A DNA stretch of 55,573 bases, from the NCBI RefSeq assembly GCF_001552555.1, contig NZ_BCRK01000017.1, forward strand, positions 1 through 55,573. The letters run 5' to 3'. The DNA comes from Nocardiopsis trehalosi NBRC 14201. Its GTDB lineage: Bacteria; Actinomycetota; Actinomycetes; Streptosporangiales; Streptosporangiaceae. The notes below the pieces were generated by a model that saw nothing but the letters and a program-made list of their open reading frames with translations, did no database searches and had not been told where the DNA came from. Below, piece by piece: positions 17,139 through 25,530 of this stretch (its first letter is position 1; each line of letters starts with the position of its first letter). Position numbers and translations under genes: made by a program.

Positions 17139-18182
17139 TCAGCGCCCCCGGGGGAACCCGGCGACGGCGGCGAACGCGGCCTTCGGCTCCCACCGCATGT
17201 CCGGGTAGGTGGCGCCGTTGCGGTCCTCGTACACCTTGACGATGCCGTAGCCGGCGAGGTCCAGGTCGTCGCGGGGGTCGCCGTCGGGGCGGTGCACGTG
17301 GTCCTCCAGGGCGAAGACGAACACGAAGGCGCTGTCGACCCCCGCCGCGTCGAAGATTTCCAGCAGCTCGCGCACGTAGGCCGCCTGGCCGGCCTCGTCG
17401 CGGACGTACTCCCCCGCCAACCGCAGCGGGGCGCCCGTGTCCGGGTCGTACTCGACGATCTCCAGCCCGCGGGCGCCGACGTCGCCGGCACCGCGGAAGG
17501 TGGAGGCGCCGAACTCGGTGATGGCCACCGGCCGCCCCTCGGCGACGAGCGCGCGGACGTCCTCGGCGAACCGGTCGGCCGTCTCCGCTGTGCGGTACAG
17601 GTCCAGCGAGACGAAGTCGAAGGGGGTCCAGTCGACCCGCTCCAGCGGCACGGCGGCGTAGGTGATCCGGCCGCCGAAGCGCTCGCGGACGGTGGCGGCG
17701 GCCCGGCCGAGGAAGGCGTTGATCCGCGCGCCGAGTGCACCGACGTGCTCGCGCGCGCCGCCCGGCCGGGTCAGCGCCGCCACCCGCTCCTCCAGGGTGG
17801 CGCCGGGCAGGAAGCCCGCCGCCATGATGCTCAGCTCGGCGCCGGCGACGAAGACGACCTCGGCGCCGCGCCGGCGGAGCCGTTCGGCCCGCTCGGCGCA
17901 GTCGGCGAACAGCGGGAGCATCTCGTCGGCGGTGAGATCGAGCGGGTAGGGCGAGAACCACACCTCCAGGCCCAGGTCGGCGGCGATCCCGGCGGCGAGT
18001 TCGAGCCGATCGGGGTCGCCGCCGGTGACGCGGACCGCGTCGCAGCGCAGGTCGTCGCGGATGATGCGCAGTTCGCGCTCGACCACGTCCGGGTCGAAGC
18101 GCACGCGCGAGACAGCGCCTCTGCGGACCCAGCCGGTGTCGTAGGTGATGCCCTTGGCACGCACGTGCCACGCCCCTTCCAT
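17139..18182 (-). CDS. TIM-barrel glycoside-hydrolase-like protein
   Basis: The 347-residue protein has no signal peptide and looks like an (alpha/beta)8 barrel: KGITYDTGW at the first strand, DAVRVTGGDPDRL, GLEVWFSPYPLDL, VVFVAGAELSIM with Glu116 after strand 4, DFVSLDLYR, VAITEFGAS with Glu223 after strand 7, and FVFVFALED. This Glu pair is in the right place for the acid/base and nucleophile of a clan GH-A hydrolase. Homologues are sometimes labelled abortive infection protein without clear support. A GTG at 18164 preceded by GGAAGGGG is an alternative start. The gene is divergent from a TetR gene and shares an operator with it. Confidence 0.65.
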   Translation of the reverse strand: MEGAWHVRAKGITYDTGWVRRGAVSRVRFDPDVVERELRIIRDDLRCDAVRVTGGDPDRLELAAGIAADLGLEVWFSPYPLDLTADEMLPLFADCAERAERLRRRGAEVVFVAGAELSIMAAGFLPGATLEERVAALTRPGGAREHVGALGARINAFLGRAAATVRERFGGRITYAAVPLERVDWTPFDFVSLDLYRTAETADRFAEDVRALVAEGRPVAITEFGASTFRGAGDVGARGLEIVEYDPDTGAPLRLAGEYVRDEAGQAAYVRELLEIFDAAGVDSAFVFVFALEDHVHRPDGDPRDDLDLAGYGIVKVYEDRNGATYPDMRWEPKAAFAAVAGFPRGR

Positions 18183-18188
18183 CGGGAT

Positions 18189-18209
18189 TAAGGTACGCGA
18201 CGTACCTTA
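18189..18209. promoter_or_regulatory. TetR-type palindrome between the TIM-barrel and TetR genes
   Basis: TAAGGTACG and CGTACCTTA (perfect 9-bp arms) flank CGA. The repeat lies 7 bp upstream of the ATG at 18182 and covers the likely -10 (TACCTT on the minus strand, 18195-18190). The TetR protein encoded at 18286 is the obvious candidate ligand. Confidence 0.65.
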
Positions 18210-18285
18210 CTTGCCCCAGGGCCGGGGGCGCCACCATCATGTGCGGGTACGCCGGGTACCGATCGCGGGAAGGGGAGCGCGGACC

Positions 18286-18903
18286 GTGGCAGGCGACGAG
18301 GCGGCACAGGGGGGCGGGCGGACGCGGCGCCGCGGCGCGGCCCTGGAGGAGGCGATCCTGTGCGCCGCGGTCGACGAGCTCACCGAGTCCGGTTTCGCGG
18401 GACTGACCATGGACCGGGTCGCCCGCCGCGCCGGGACCAACAAGAACGCGATCTACCGCCGCTGGCCGAACCGCCTCGCCCTCGGCACCGCCGCCTACGG
18501 GCGCCTGGCCGCCGCCGTCCGCCCACCCGACACCGGGAGCCTGCGCGGCGACGCCCTCGAACTGCTGCGCGGCGCGAACCGCCACTGGAGCTCACCGCTC
18601 GGCGCGATCCTGCGCGAGCTGATGGCGGCGGCGGGCGGCGCCCCGGAGTTCCTCGCCCACCTGGCCCAGCCCGCCGACACCGGGGCGGCGCCGTGGCTGA
18701 CCGTCCTGGGACGCGCGGTCGCGCGCGGCGAGGCACCCCCCGAGGCCCTCCACCCGCGGGTCGCCACGGTGGCCATGGTCGTCCTCCGCGACGAGTTCGT
18801 CGTCCGCGGCGCCCCCTCCGTCCCCGACGACGTCCTGACCGAGATCGTCGACGAGGTCTACCTCCCCCTGATCCGCAGCCGCGCCCGCGGCACCCCGGAC
18901 TGA
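18286..18903 (+). CDS. TetR-family regulator
   Basis: The 205-residue protein has a TetR DNA-binding domain: LEEAILCAAVDELTESGFAG, then LTMDRVARRAGTNKNAIYRR and WPNRLALG. The WPNR-type fourth helix and the C-terminal part (LGAILRELMAAAGG) match the TetR_C_16/33-like group common in actinomycetes. The GTG start at 18286 follows GGGAAGGGGAG. It is divergent from the TIM-barrel gene and probably represses it and itself through 18189-18209. Confidence 0.9.
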   Translation: MAGDEAAQGGGRTRRRGAALEEAILCAAVDELTESGFAGLTMDRVARRAGTNKNAIYRRWPNRLALGTAAYGRLAAAVRPPDTGSLRGDALELLRGANRHWSSPLGAILRELMAAAGGAPEFLAHLAQPADTGAAPWLTVLGRAVARGEAPPEALHPRVATVAMVVLRDEFVVRGAPSVPDDVLTEIVDEVYLPLIRSRARGTPD

Positions 18904-19346
18904 CGACGGCACAAGGCGGAGCGGCGGGCCGCCGCGTCCACGAGGAGGACCCGGCGGCCCGGTCCGGGCGCACGGACGTCAACCCGTTCTGGATCGCCGA
19001 CCGCGACGACGGGTGGCGCCTGACCGTCGGCCACCTCGTTCCCGGAGTCGACTTCGTGACCTTCACGGCCAAGGACGACTCCGGGGAGGCGAGCATCTAC
19101 GTCTTCGACCGGGGGACGGCCTCGGGGTCGTGGGCACTGGGCGAGTATGCGCCGCACGAGGCTTCCTGGGAGACGAGATCGGCCGGCCCCCGCGACCTGT
19201 GGGCGGAGATCGGGGCGGCGCGCGCGGTATGGGAGGCGGCCGACCGCCCGGCACGGGACCGCCTGGGGCTGACGGTGACCGCCGATGGCGAACACCGCCT
19301 GTGGGCGGACGACCCGGGCCACGTGCTCGCCCTGCCACGCGGGTAG
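18904..19346 (+). pseudogene. C-terminal remnant of a PCMT-like methyltransferase
   Basis: About 145 codons encode a domain seen at the C terminus of actinobacterial isoaspartate-type methyltransferases linked to ribosomal peptide maturation: NPFWIADRDDGWRL, YVFDRGTASGSWALGE, GPRDLWAEIGAARAVWEAA, RDRLGLTVTADGEHRLWADD. The catalytic SAM-binding domain is missing. No ATG or GTG precedes NPFW in this frame after the TetR stop codon. It is most simply the 3' remnant of a deleted gene. The family assignment rests on pattern memory and is moderate. Confidence 0.5.
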
Positions 19347-19508
19347 GGCGCCGGCGGGACCGCGGGTCAACGGACCCGCTACCCGCCGGGCATGGCCCCG
19401 AGGTCGTCGTCGGTGATCCCCGCAGACCCTCCCGGGCGCGCGGTGGGAGGGAAGGGTGGGGCGCCAGGGGCTCTGGTGCGGGGGGCGAGTGGGGGTGATG
19501 ATGGCGGG

Positions 19509-20819
19509 ATGGAGCATGGTGCCCCCGGGAACTCCGTTCCCCCCTCCCCCGCGCCCACTGTTCACCGGCTGCCGGTACGCCGGCTCGTGGCGGCGAGCAT
19601 CGGTAACGCCATCGAATGGTACGACTGGACCATTTATGCGACATTCAGTATTTACTTCGCAACCCAGTTCTTCCCATCGGAGAACGAGGATCTAGCGCGC
19701 ATCAACACCTTTGCGACGTTCGCCCTCGCCTTCTTCTTCCGCCCCCTCGGCGGGCTGCTGATCGGGCGGCTGGCCGACGTCCGGGGGCGGCGGCCCGCGA
19801 TGATCCTCACGATCGTGCTGATGGCCGGCGGCTCGCTGGTGCTCGCGGTGCTGCCCACCTACGAGCAGGTCGGCTGGGCGGCGCCGGTGCTGCTGCTGCT
19901 CGCGCGCATCGCCCAGGGCCTGTCGATCGGCGGCGAGGTGTCCAACGCCTCCGCCTACCTCGGGGAGATCGCGCCGCCCGACCGGCGCGGCCGGTACTCC
20001 TCGTTCTTCTACCTGTCCACGGGCACGGCGGTCCTCATCGCCTCGCTGCTGGGGTTCGCGCTGGCCCGGACCCTGCCCGAGGACGCGCTGCACGCCTGGG
20101 GCTGGCGCATCCCGTTCGTCGTCGGCGCCCTGCTGGGGCTGGTGGGGCTCTGGCTGCGGCGGGCGCTCGCCGAGACCGAGGCGTTCGAGCGCGCCGGAGC
20201 CCGGGCACGGCGGCTGCCGCACCCGCTGCTGACCACGCTGCGGAGCCACCCCAAGGCGGTGGGCCGGCTGGTCGGCTTCACCATGCTGTCCACCCTCTGC
20301 TACTACACGTTCTTCAGCGCGCTCGGCCCCTTCGCGGTGGACTCGCGCGGCGCCGACGACGTCGACGTGTTCCTCGCCCTGTCGGTGGCGACCGCGCTGT
20401 TCGTGGCCCTGCAGTACCCGATGGGCGCGCTCGCCGACCGGGTGGGCCGCCGGCCCCCTCTGCTGGCCTGGTCGGCGGCGACCGCGGTCCTCATCGTGCC
20501 GCTGTCGCGGCTGGTGGGCCCGGACCTGTGGGGGCTGATGACCGCGTTCTGCGTCGGCCTCGCCCTGTACACCGCCATGACGTCGATCGCGCCGGCCGTG
20601 ATGAGCGAGCTGTTCCCCACCGAACTGCGCGGGCTGGGCATCGGCGCCTGGTACAACCTGACGGTCGCGCTGTTCGGCGGGACCGCCCCGCTGGTGATCA
20701 GCACGCTGGCGGCGCTGGGCTGGTCGACGGCGTTCTTCTTCTACGTGGCGGCGGCCGCGGCCGTGTGCTTCGTCGTGGTGCTGGCCATGCCCGAGACCCG
20801 CGGCACCGAACTGCGCTAG
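19509..20819 (+). CDS. MFS transporter of the metabolite:H+ symporter (MHS) type
   Basis: The 436-residue protein has twelve predicted membrane helices. The opening IGNAIEWYDWTIYATFSIYF and FRPLGGLLIGRLADVRGRRP are diagnostic of the MHS group, which takes up organic acids, proline, betaine or shikimate with protons. RIAQGLSIGGEVSNASAYLGE is the typical helix 4 segment. The ATG at 19509 is chosen because homology starts soon after; the leader before it is low-complexity. Codons 37-65 (19620-19700) are noticeably AT-richer than the rest. It ends 3 bp from the convergent regulator gene. Substrate unknown. Confidence 0.9.
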   Translation: MEHGAPGNSVPPSPAPTVHRLPVRRLVAASIGNAIEWYDWTIYATFSIYFATQFFPSENEDLARINTFATFALAFFFRPLGGLLIGRLADVRGRRPAMILTIVLMAGGSLVLAVLPTYEQVGWAAPVLLLLARIAQGLSIGGEVSNASAYLGEIAPPDRRGRYSSFFYLSTGTAVLIASLLGFALARTLPEDALHAWGWRIPFVVGALLGLVGLWLRRALAETEAFERAGARARRLPHPLLTTLRSHPKAVGRLVGFTMLSTLCYYTFFSALGPFAVDSRGADDVDVFLALSVATALFVALQYPMGALADRVGRRPPLLAWSAATAVLIVPLSRLVGPDLWGLMTAFCVGLALYTAMTSIAPAVMSELFPTELRGLGIGAWYNLTVALFGGTAPLVISTLAALGWSTAFFFYVAAAAAVCFVVVLAMPETRGTELR

Positions 20820-20822
20820 CCG

Positions 20823-21395
20823 CTAGCCCGGCCCGTCCCCCTCCCCCGGCCCGTCCTCCTCCGGTGGTGCGGCCGCCGCCGGGAACAGGATCATGCTGAG
20901 CAGGTGGGGGTCGCGGCCGGGGGCGGGCGGGTGGTGGGCGCGGGCGGCGAGCACGGCGCGGAGGTCGGCGACGAGCCCGGCCAGCTCCTCCGGGCTCAGC
21001 CACAGCATGCCCTGGCGGTAGCCGACGGAGTCGGCGGAGGGGTCGGCGCCGTCGCGGTCGAGGTAGGCGTTGAACTCGGCGTGCAGCACGGCCATGGCCG
21101 CGGTGAACGCGCGCCGGTGGTCCTCCGGGGACATCGCCGCGGCCGCGTCGGCGTCGATCACCGCCCGTTCGCGGTTCAGCCGGTAGTGGCGCTCGACGGC
21201 GCCGTGCACGCGCCGCTCGTCGGCGACCGCGAGGACGCCCGCCTCGGCCAGCAGGGCGACGTGGCGGTACACGGTCGTCTTGGGCACGTCGGGCAGCCGC
21301 GCGCAGAGGTCGGCGGTCGTGCGGGTGCGGTCGCCGGACATGGCGTGCACGATGCGCATCCGCACCGGGTGGAGGAGGAGTTCGAGGGTGTCCAT
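20823..21395 (-). CDS. ArsR-like winged-helix regulator
   Basis: The 190-residue protein begins with a winged helix-turn-helix (LLLHPVRMRIVHAMSGD, TTADLCARLPDVPKTTVYRH, VALLAEAGVLAVADERR) followed by an effector-type helical region seen in HTH_20/DUF6665-like regulators (MSPEDHRRAFTAAMAVLHAEFNAYLD). It is divergent from the erythromycin-esterase gene, with a 61-bp gap that holds a direct repeat, and is probably its repressor. The C terminus is Pro/Gly/Glu-rich. Confidence 0.87.
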   Translation of the reverse strand: MDTLELLLHPVRMRIVHAMSGDRTRTTADLCARLPDVPKTTVYRHVALLAEAGVLAVADERRVHGAVERHYRLNRERAVIDADAAAAMSPEDHRRAFTAAMAVLHAEFNAYLDRDGADPSADSVGYRQGMLWLSPEELAGLVADLRAVLAARAHHPPAPGRDPHLLSMILFPAAAAPPEEDGPGEGDGPG

Positions 21396-21402
21396 CCCCG
21401 TA

Positions 21403-21435
21403 CGTTCCCATAACTGGTACCGTTCCCAAAGTTGG
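21403..21435. promoter_or_regulatory. Direct repeat in a divergent promoter region
   Basis: CGTTCCCATAACTGG (21403-21417) and CGTTCCCAAAGTTGG (21421-21435) match at 12 of 15 bases with an 18-bp period. They lie between the divergent ArsR-like and esterase genes and are candidate regulator half-sites. Confidence 0.5.
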
Positions 21436-21455
21436 AAACGCACGAGGAGGACCCG

Positions 21456-22793
21456 ATGGCCACCCCCACCCCCGCCCTCAGCCCCGCCGCGGTGCTGCCC
21501 CTGCGCACCCTCGACCCGGGCGGCCCGGCGGACGACCTCGCCTGGTTGGACGAGCTGGTCGGCGACGCCCGCGTGGTCGCCATCGGCGAGAGCGCCCACT
21601 ACGGCGCCGAGTCCCACCGGCTCCGCCACCGCCTGCTGCGCCGCCTCGTGGAGCGCCACGGCTTCGGCGCCTACGCCATGGAGACCGGCTTCGTGGAGGG
21701 CCGCCTGGTCGACGCCTGGGTACGGGGCGGCGGCGCCCCGCTCGGCCGGGTGCTGGCCGAGGGCACCACCTCGCTGATGGGCCTGTGGCGGGAGATGGGC
21801 GCCCACCTGGAGTGGATGCGCGCGCACAACGCCACGGCCGCGCGCCCGGTCGCCTTCCACGGCATCGACATGCCGGGGTCCATGGTGTCCCTGCTGCCCG
21901 GACTCGACGCCGTGGCCGCCCACCTCGGCCGGGCCGACCCCGGGCTCGCCCCCGACCCCGCTCTGTGGGAGACCGCCACCGCGTTCGCCCGGCCGTCCGC
22001 GTTCACCGCGCCCGAGTCCCTCGCCGCCTACGCCGGACTCGCGCCCGAGCGCCGCGACGCGCTGACGGCCGGCCTCGCCGACCTCGCCGCCCGGCTGGCG
22101 CCCCGGCAGCGGGAACTCCGCGCCCGCAGCGGCGCCGCCGCCCACGACCGGGCGCTGCACGACCTGCGGGTGACGGCCGTCCTCGACGCCATGCTCCGCG
22201 CGACGGCGCGCGGCGACTTCGCGGGGATGGCGGGGCTGCGCGACGCCGCCATGGCCGACACGGTCGGCTGGATTCTGGAGCGCGAGGAGCGCGTGGTGCT
22301 CGCCGCCCACAACGGCCATGTCCAGCGGCACCCGGTCGCCATGCCCGGCGTGCCCGCGATGACGCCGCTGGGCCTGCACCTGGCCGACCGGCTGGGCGGG
22401 GAGTACGTGGTGATCGGGACGACCACGGGCGCGGGGCGCACGCTCAACACCGGCCCCGACTTCACCGAGGGCCGGCTGTTCGCCGAGCAGGGGGCGCCCG
22501 ATTCCGGCAGCCTGGACGCGCTGCTGGCGGCGTCCCACGACGGCCCGTTCGCGGTCGACCTGCGGCGCGCCGCTCCGGACGACGCCGCCGCACTGCGCGC
22601 CACCACGCGGCACCGCCACGGCGCCTACTACTCGGAGGTGGCACCGCTGGACGCCTTCGACGCCCTGGTGCACCTGCCCCGGACCACCGCGGCCACCCCC
22701 GACCCCGACGCCCTGACGCACGCGCCCGCCGAGGTCCGGGAGGCGTTCGCCCGGTACGCGGCCGAATTCCGCGACGGGGTGACCGCCGGCTGA
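21456..22793 (+). CDS. Erythromycin esterase family protein
   Basis: The 445-residue protein has the conserved core of the Ere family: VVAIGESAHYGAESHRLRHR with the catalytic-site Glu and His, GFGAYAMETGFVEG, FHGIDMPGS, and VLAAHNGHVQRHP in the second half. Ere enzymes hydrolyse the macrolide lactone; many actinobacterial homologues are uncharacterised and may act on other esters. GAGGAGG precedes the ATG at 21456. Control by the divergent ArsR-like protein is likely. Confidence 0.9.
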   Translation: MATPTPALSPAAVLPLRTLDPGGPADDLAWLDELVGDARVVAIGESAHYGAESHRLRHRLLRRLVERHGFGAYAMETGFVEGRLVDAWVRGGGAPLGRVLAEGTTSLMGLWREMGAHLEWMRAHNATAARPVAFHGIDMPGSMVSLLPGLDAVAAHLGRADPGLAPDPALWETATAFARPSAFTAPESLAAYAGLAPERRDALTAGLADLAARLAPRQRELRARSGAAAHDRALHDLRVTAVLDAMLRATARGDFAGMAGLRDAAMADTVGWILEREERVVLAAHNGHVQRHPVAMPGVPAMTPLGLHLADRLGGEYVVIGTTTGAGRTLNTGPDFTEGRLFAEQGAPDSGSLDALLAASHDGPFAVDLRRAAPDDAAALRATTRHRHGAYYSEVAPLDAFDALVHLPRTTAATPDPDALTHAPAEVREAFARYAAEFRDGVTAG

Positions 22794-22957
22794 TGGCATG
22801 CCGGCCGAGGGCCGGCCCGCTCGGCGACGGCGGCCGCCCGGCGCGGGCCCGCACCTCCCCGGCGGCGCGCGGACCGGCCGGGCGGGGCGGCTGACCTCCA
22901 GGGGGCCGGGCCGCTCGCCGGTCCGCTCGGGCCGCCGCCGCCCGGCGCGTCCGCCGG

Positions 22958-23479
22958 CTAGCGGGAGCGCCGGTCGATGAGGGACGCGATGCCGTCGAGG
23001 ATGCGGTCGAGCCCGAAGTCGGCCATCTCCTCCGCCGCGTCGGGGGCCGGGGTGGTCGCGGCGAGGATGTACCCGTCGACGACCCCCCGGAGCTCCGGGA
23101 AGCGGTCGGCGTCCACGACGGCGTCGAGCGTCCTGGCGTAGGCGTCGTCCGCGTCGCCGCCCGCGGCCGCCGCGCGCGCCCTGCCGTGCGCCAGCTGCGT
23201 ACGCGTGGCGGCCTCGTTGCGCACGTGGCCGGTCACGAGCGCGATGACCGCCAGCTTCTCCGGCGGGGCGAGGGGGGTGGACGCGAGCACGCGGAGCGCG
23301 TACTCGATCCAGGCCAGGTTGCACGGCATGACCGGGAGCCGCGAGACCGGCACCTCCGGAATCCACGGGTGCCGGCGGTAGCGGTCCGCGGCGCCCGCCG
23401 CCCACGCGGCCAGCCCGGCCCGCCAGTCGCCGCCGAGCGGGTCCGGAACGTCCGGTTCGCCGAGGGCCGCGTCGGCCAT
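22958..23479 (-). pseudogene. TetR-family gene lacking its DNA-binding domain
   Basis: The 173-codon frame encodes only the TetR C-terminal domain: WRAGLAAWAAGAADRYRRHP, LPVMPCNLAWIEYALRVL, PPEKLAVIALVTGHVRNEA, then FGLDRILDGIASLIDRR. Full-length members carry about 65 further residues with the helix-turn-helix upstream. Here homology begins at ALMADAAL, the usual junction after the HTH, and an in-frame stop lies three codons before the ATG. It directly abuts a plus-strand TetR-like gene that has also lost its 5' end. Confidence 0.7.
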
Positions 23480-23481
23480 CA

Positions 23482-24144
23482 GCGCTCATCCCCAAGGCGC
23501 TGGGCCACCTGCAGCCGAACCGCATCCTGGCCCGGGCCGGCTACGCCCCCGACCCCCGGACCATCACCACGCGGTGGGGGACGGTGACCGCCTTCCGGTC
23601 CGACGCGGCGGTGTGGGCGCTGACCCGCAGGGACCGCGCCGAGCAGCCGCCCCCGATCCGCCTGGCCGCCGCCCTGGAGGGCCTCGGCGGCGGGGCGGAC
23701 CCGGTGGACGCCACCGTGCGCACCGCCGACACGCTGCTCCGGGAACTGGCGGCCGACCCGCGCTCCTACCTCATCACCCACCTCACCCCGCTGCTGTCGG
23801 GCGACGGGGACGCGGCCGGGGCGGTGGCGGAGGGCCTGCGCGCCGAGCAGCACCACTGGTCGGCCGCCTACGGCGCGCTGATGGACCTGACGGGGGCGCC
23901 GCTGCGCGCCGGCTGGACGCCGCACCGGGTCGCCCTCACCCTCCAGGCCATGGTCAGCGGCTTCCTGGTGCACCAGCGGGTCCAGCCCGCCGACTACGAG
24001 TGCGCGCGCACGAGCGGGCACGGCAAGGTCAGCCTCTTCGCCGACTCCGTGCTGGCCTTCCTCTGCGGCGTCCTCGATCTCGACCGGGACGGCCACCCGC
24101 CCCATGAGGCACTGCGCCGCAAGTGGACCACCCCGCACGGCTGA
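23482..24144 (+). pseudogene. TetR-like gene lacking its first codons
   Basis: The frame reads from about 23482 as ALIPKALGHLQPNRILARAG, then a helix-turn-helix-like TITTRWGTVTAFRSDAAVWA and an all-helical C-terminal part ending at 24144. This matches a TetR-type layout beginning inside helix 1, but no ATG, GTG or TTG exists in frame upstream. A GTG at 23584 could give a 186-residue product without the HTH. Together with the truncated gene on the other strand it marks a deletion joint near 23480. Confidence 0.6.
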
Positions 24145-24212
24145 GGCCGCCCCCGGGGACCGGCGCCCCGGCGCCCCTCCCTCGCCCCGCCGCCACGGAG
24201 TAGCTCCTCAGT

Positions 24213-24224
24213 AGTACCGGTACT
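24213..24224. promoter_or_regulatory. 12-bp palindrome upstream of the membrane/HTH pair
   Basis: AGTACCGGTACT is a perfect palindrome about 110 bp before the GTG at 24333. A smaller repeat, CTCAC-C-GTGAG (24327-24337), spans that GTG. Either could be an operator; the evidence is weak. Confidence 0.25.
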
Positions 24225-24332
24225 GGGCATCGTTCCATAGCGCGATCACGGAAAAGCGACGCCTCCGCCGATGCCGTCCCGGAGCACATTGAAAGCGGTG
24301 TAGGGAGTCCACACATATGGCACGATCTCACC

Positions 24333-24755
24333 GTGAGCGCACTTGCTTTCGCCCTATGGGGCCTGTTCGGTGCAGCGGCGGTCGAAGGTCTCCAATTCAA
24401 CAATGCCGTGCGCAGATTGCAATGTTGGCCGTGGTTAGGCGCCTCCGAACCATCTTTCGGCCCATGGTTGACCTCGGTCTTCATCAGGCTCGGTGTGGGG
24501 TCGGGGCTTGCGCTGGCGGCCGGCTCGACCGGGCAGGTATCTGGGGCCTTCGGGGCACTCGCCGTGGGAGTCGCGGCACCCTACATCATCGAACAGCTCA
24601 GTCGTTCGGCTTCGGTCGTGAATACGACGCCCGCCGCGATCGAATTGGCGGAGCCCTCAGTTCTGGAACCGGCGATGGAAAATGAACAGATCACACCATC
24701 GGCCCCGGTCCAGCCACCTGACACTGGCCAGCGGTCCTCGGGGACGGAGGGTTGA
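24333..24755 (+). CDS. Small membrane protein, unknown family
   Basis: The 140-residue protein has an N-terminal hydrophobic helix (about 2-20), a Trp/Pro-containing loop, and two further hydrophobic helices (about 50-63 and 66-86, with GAFGALAVGVAAPYIIEQL). A hydrophilic, acidic and proline-rich tail follows from about residue 95. I recall loosely similar actinobacterial proteins, but no function. The start is a GTG. The next gene begins 1 bp after its stop codon, so the two are co-translated. This stretch is much less GC-rich than the surroundings. Confidence 0.7.
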   Translation: MSALAFALWGLFGAAAVEGLQFNNAVRRLQCWPWLGASEPSFGPWLTSVFIRLGVGSGLALAAGSTGQVSGAFGALAVGVAAPYIIEQLSRSASVVNTTPAAIELAEPSVLEPAMENEQITPSAPVQPPDTGQRSSGTEG

Positions 24756-24756
24756 C

Positions 24757-25263
24757 ATGGGTACTTCGGCGCATTTCGTCTGGGAGGTTCTGACAGCCCT
24801 CCAGCGCAACACCGGGGCGTACAACGACCGCGTTCGTTCAACCGTCCCCACCGCCTCCGCAACACTTTCCGCAGACGATCTCGCCTTGCTGGCGGAGATC
24901 GCGTCCGGCGTGACGACCACCGAGGCCGCGGAAAGGTTAGACATCACCTCCCGTGACCTGCGCCGCCGCCTGCGGTCCATCTGCGACCAGCTGGGCGTCG
25001 ACACACCGATCGAGGCCGTCGTATGGGCTGCGCGTCGCAAGCCACGGGCGACCGCAACACTCGCAAACGAACCCGTACTGGCTCCCGAGCAGACTCGGCT
25101 CCTGGCGGAGCTCGCGACCGGCGCGACGCTGCAGACGGTCTCTAGACGGCTCAACCGCGAACCCGAGGATCTGCGGAGCGATACCCGCGAGATATGCAAC
25201 GTGTTGGGCGTCCGAACACCCATCGAGGCCGTCGTATGGGCAGCTGCGCGAGGACTTGTCTGA
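24757..25263 (+). CDS. Protein with two tandem LuxR-like helix-turn-helix repeats
   Basis: The 168-residue protein contains two copies of one repeat of about 60 residues. The first runs LSADDLALLAEIASGVTTTE to PIEAVVWAARR, the second LAPEQTRLLAELATGATLQT to PIEAVVWAAARG. Each has the helix-turn-helix spacing of GerE/LuxR domains, including the conserved LL.E.A.G start and a final helix. There is no receiver or ligand domain. Both copies end in PIEAVVWAA, which argues for internal duplication. It overlaps functionally with the membrane protein gene directly upstream; a membrane-tethered DNA-binding system is possible but unproven. Confidence 0.75.
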   Translation: MGTSAHFVWEVLTALQRNTGAYNDRVRSTVPTASATLSADDLALLAEIASGVTTTEAAERLDITSRDLRRRLRSICDQLGVDTPIEAVVWAARRKPRATATLANEPVLAPEQTRLLAELATGATLQTVSRRLNREPEDLRSDTREICNVLGVRTPIEAVVWAAARGLV

Positions 25264-25530
25264 TCTGACCGGACCCCGCAGATCGCAGTCGACCGCGTGA
25301 CGTCACCCGGCCCGGGTACGTCCGGAGGGCGGCATGCCCGGGTCCGCTCCGGCGATGCGGCGCGCCCGGTCGAGGGGGCGACGCCGTTTTTGTCACACCT
25401 CCAAGGCGTTGAACAGCGGCGCCGCCAAGATCGACAATCGGGACCGGGCGGCGCCGGCACCGCCCGGCCGCCCTTCCCCGTCCGCCCGGGACCGGGCCGG
25501 CCACCGCGCACACGAGGGGAGCCGCCGCCC

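Noticed and set aside
17139-18182. Abortive-infection phage defence protein
   Set aside because: That label is used for some homologues, but the sequence suggests a TIM-barrel hydrolase and there is no defence context.
19392-19508. N-terminal extension of the MHS transporter to 19392
   Set aside because: The added 39 residues are low-complexity Gly/Ala and lie upstream of the family's normal start; ATG 19509 fits better.
20823-23525. A 900-codon minus-strand frame suggesting a giant fusion protein
   Set aside because: Only the last 190 codons (the ArsR-like regulator from 21395) look real; the rest is antisense to the esterase gene.
24317-24685. A 122-codon plus-strand open frame starting with ATG over the membrane protein gene
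   Set aside because: The GTG-started frame at 24333 has clear membrane helices and couples to the next gene; the ATG frame is a shadow.
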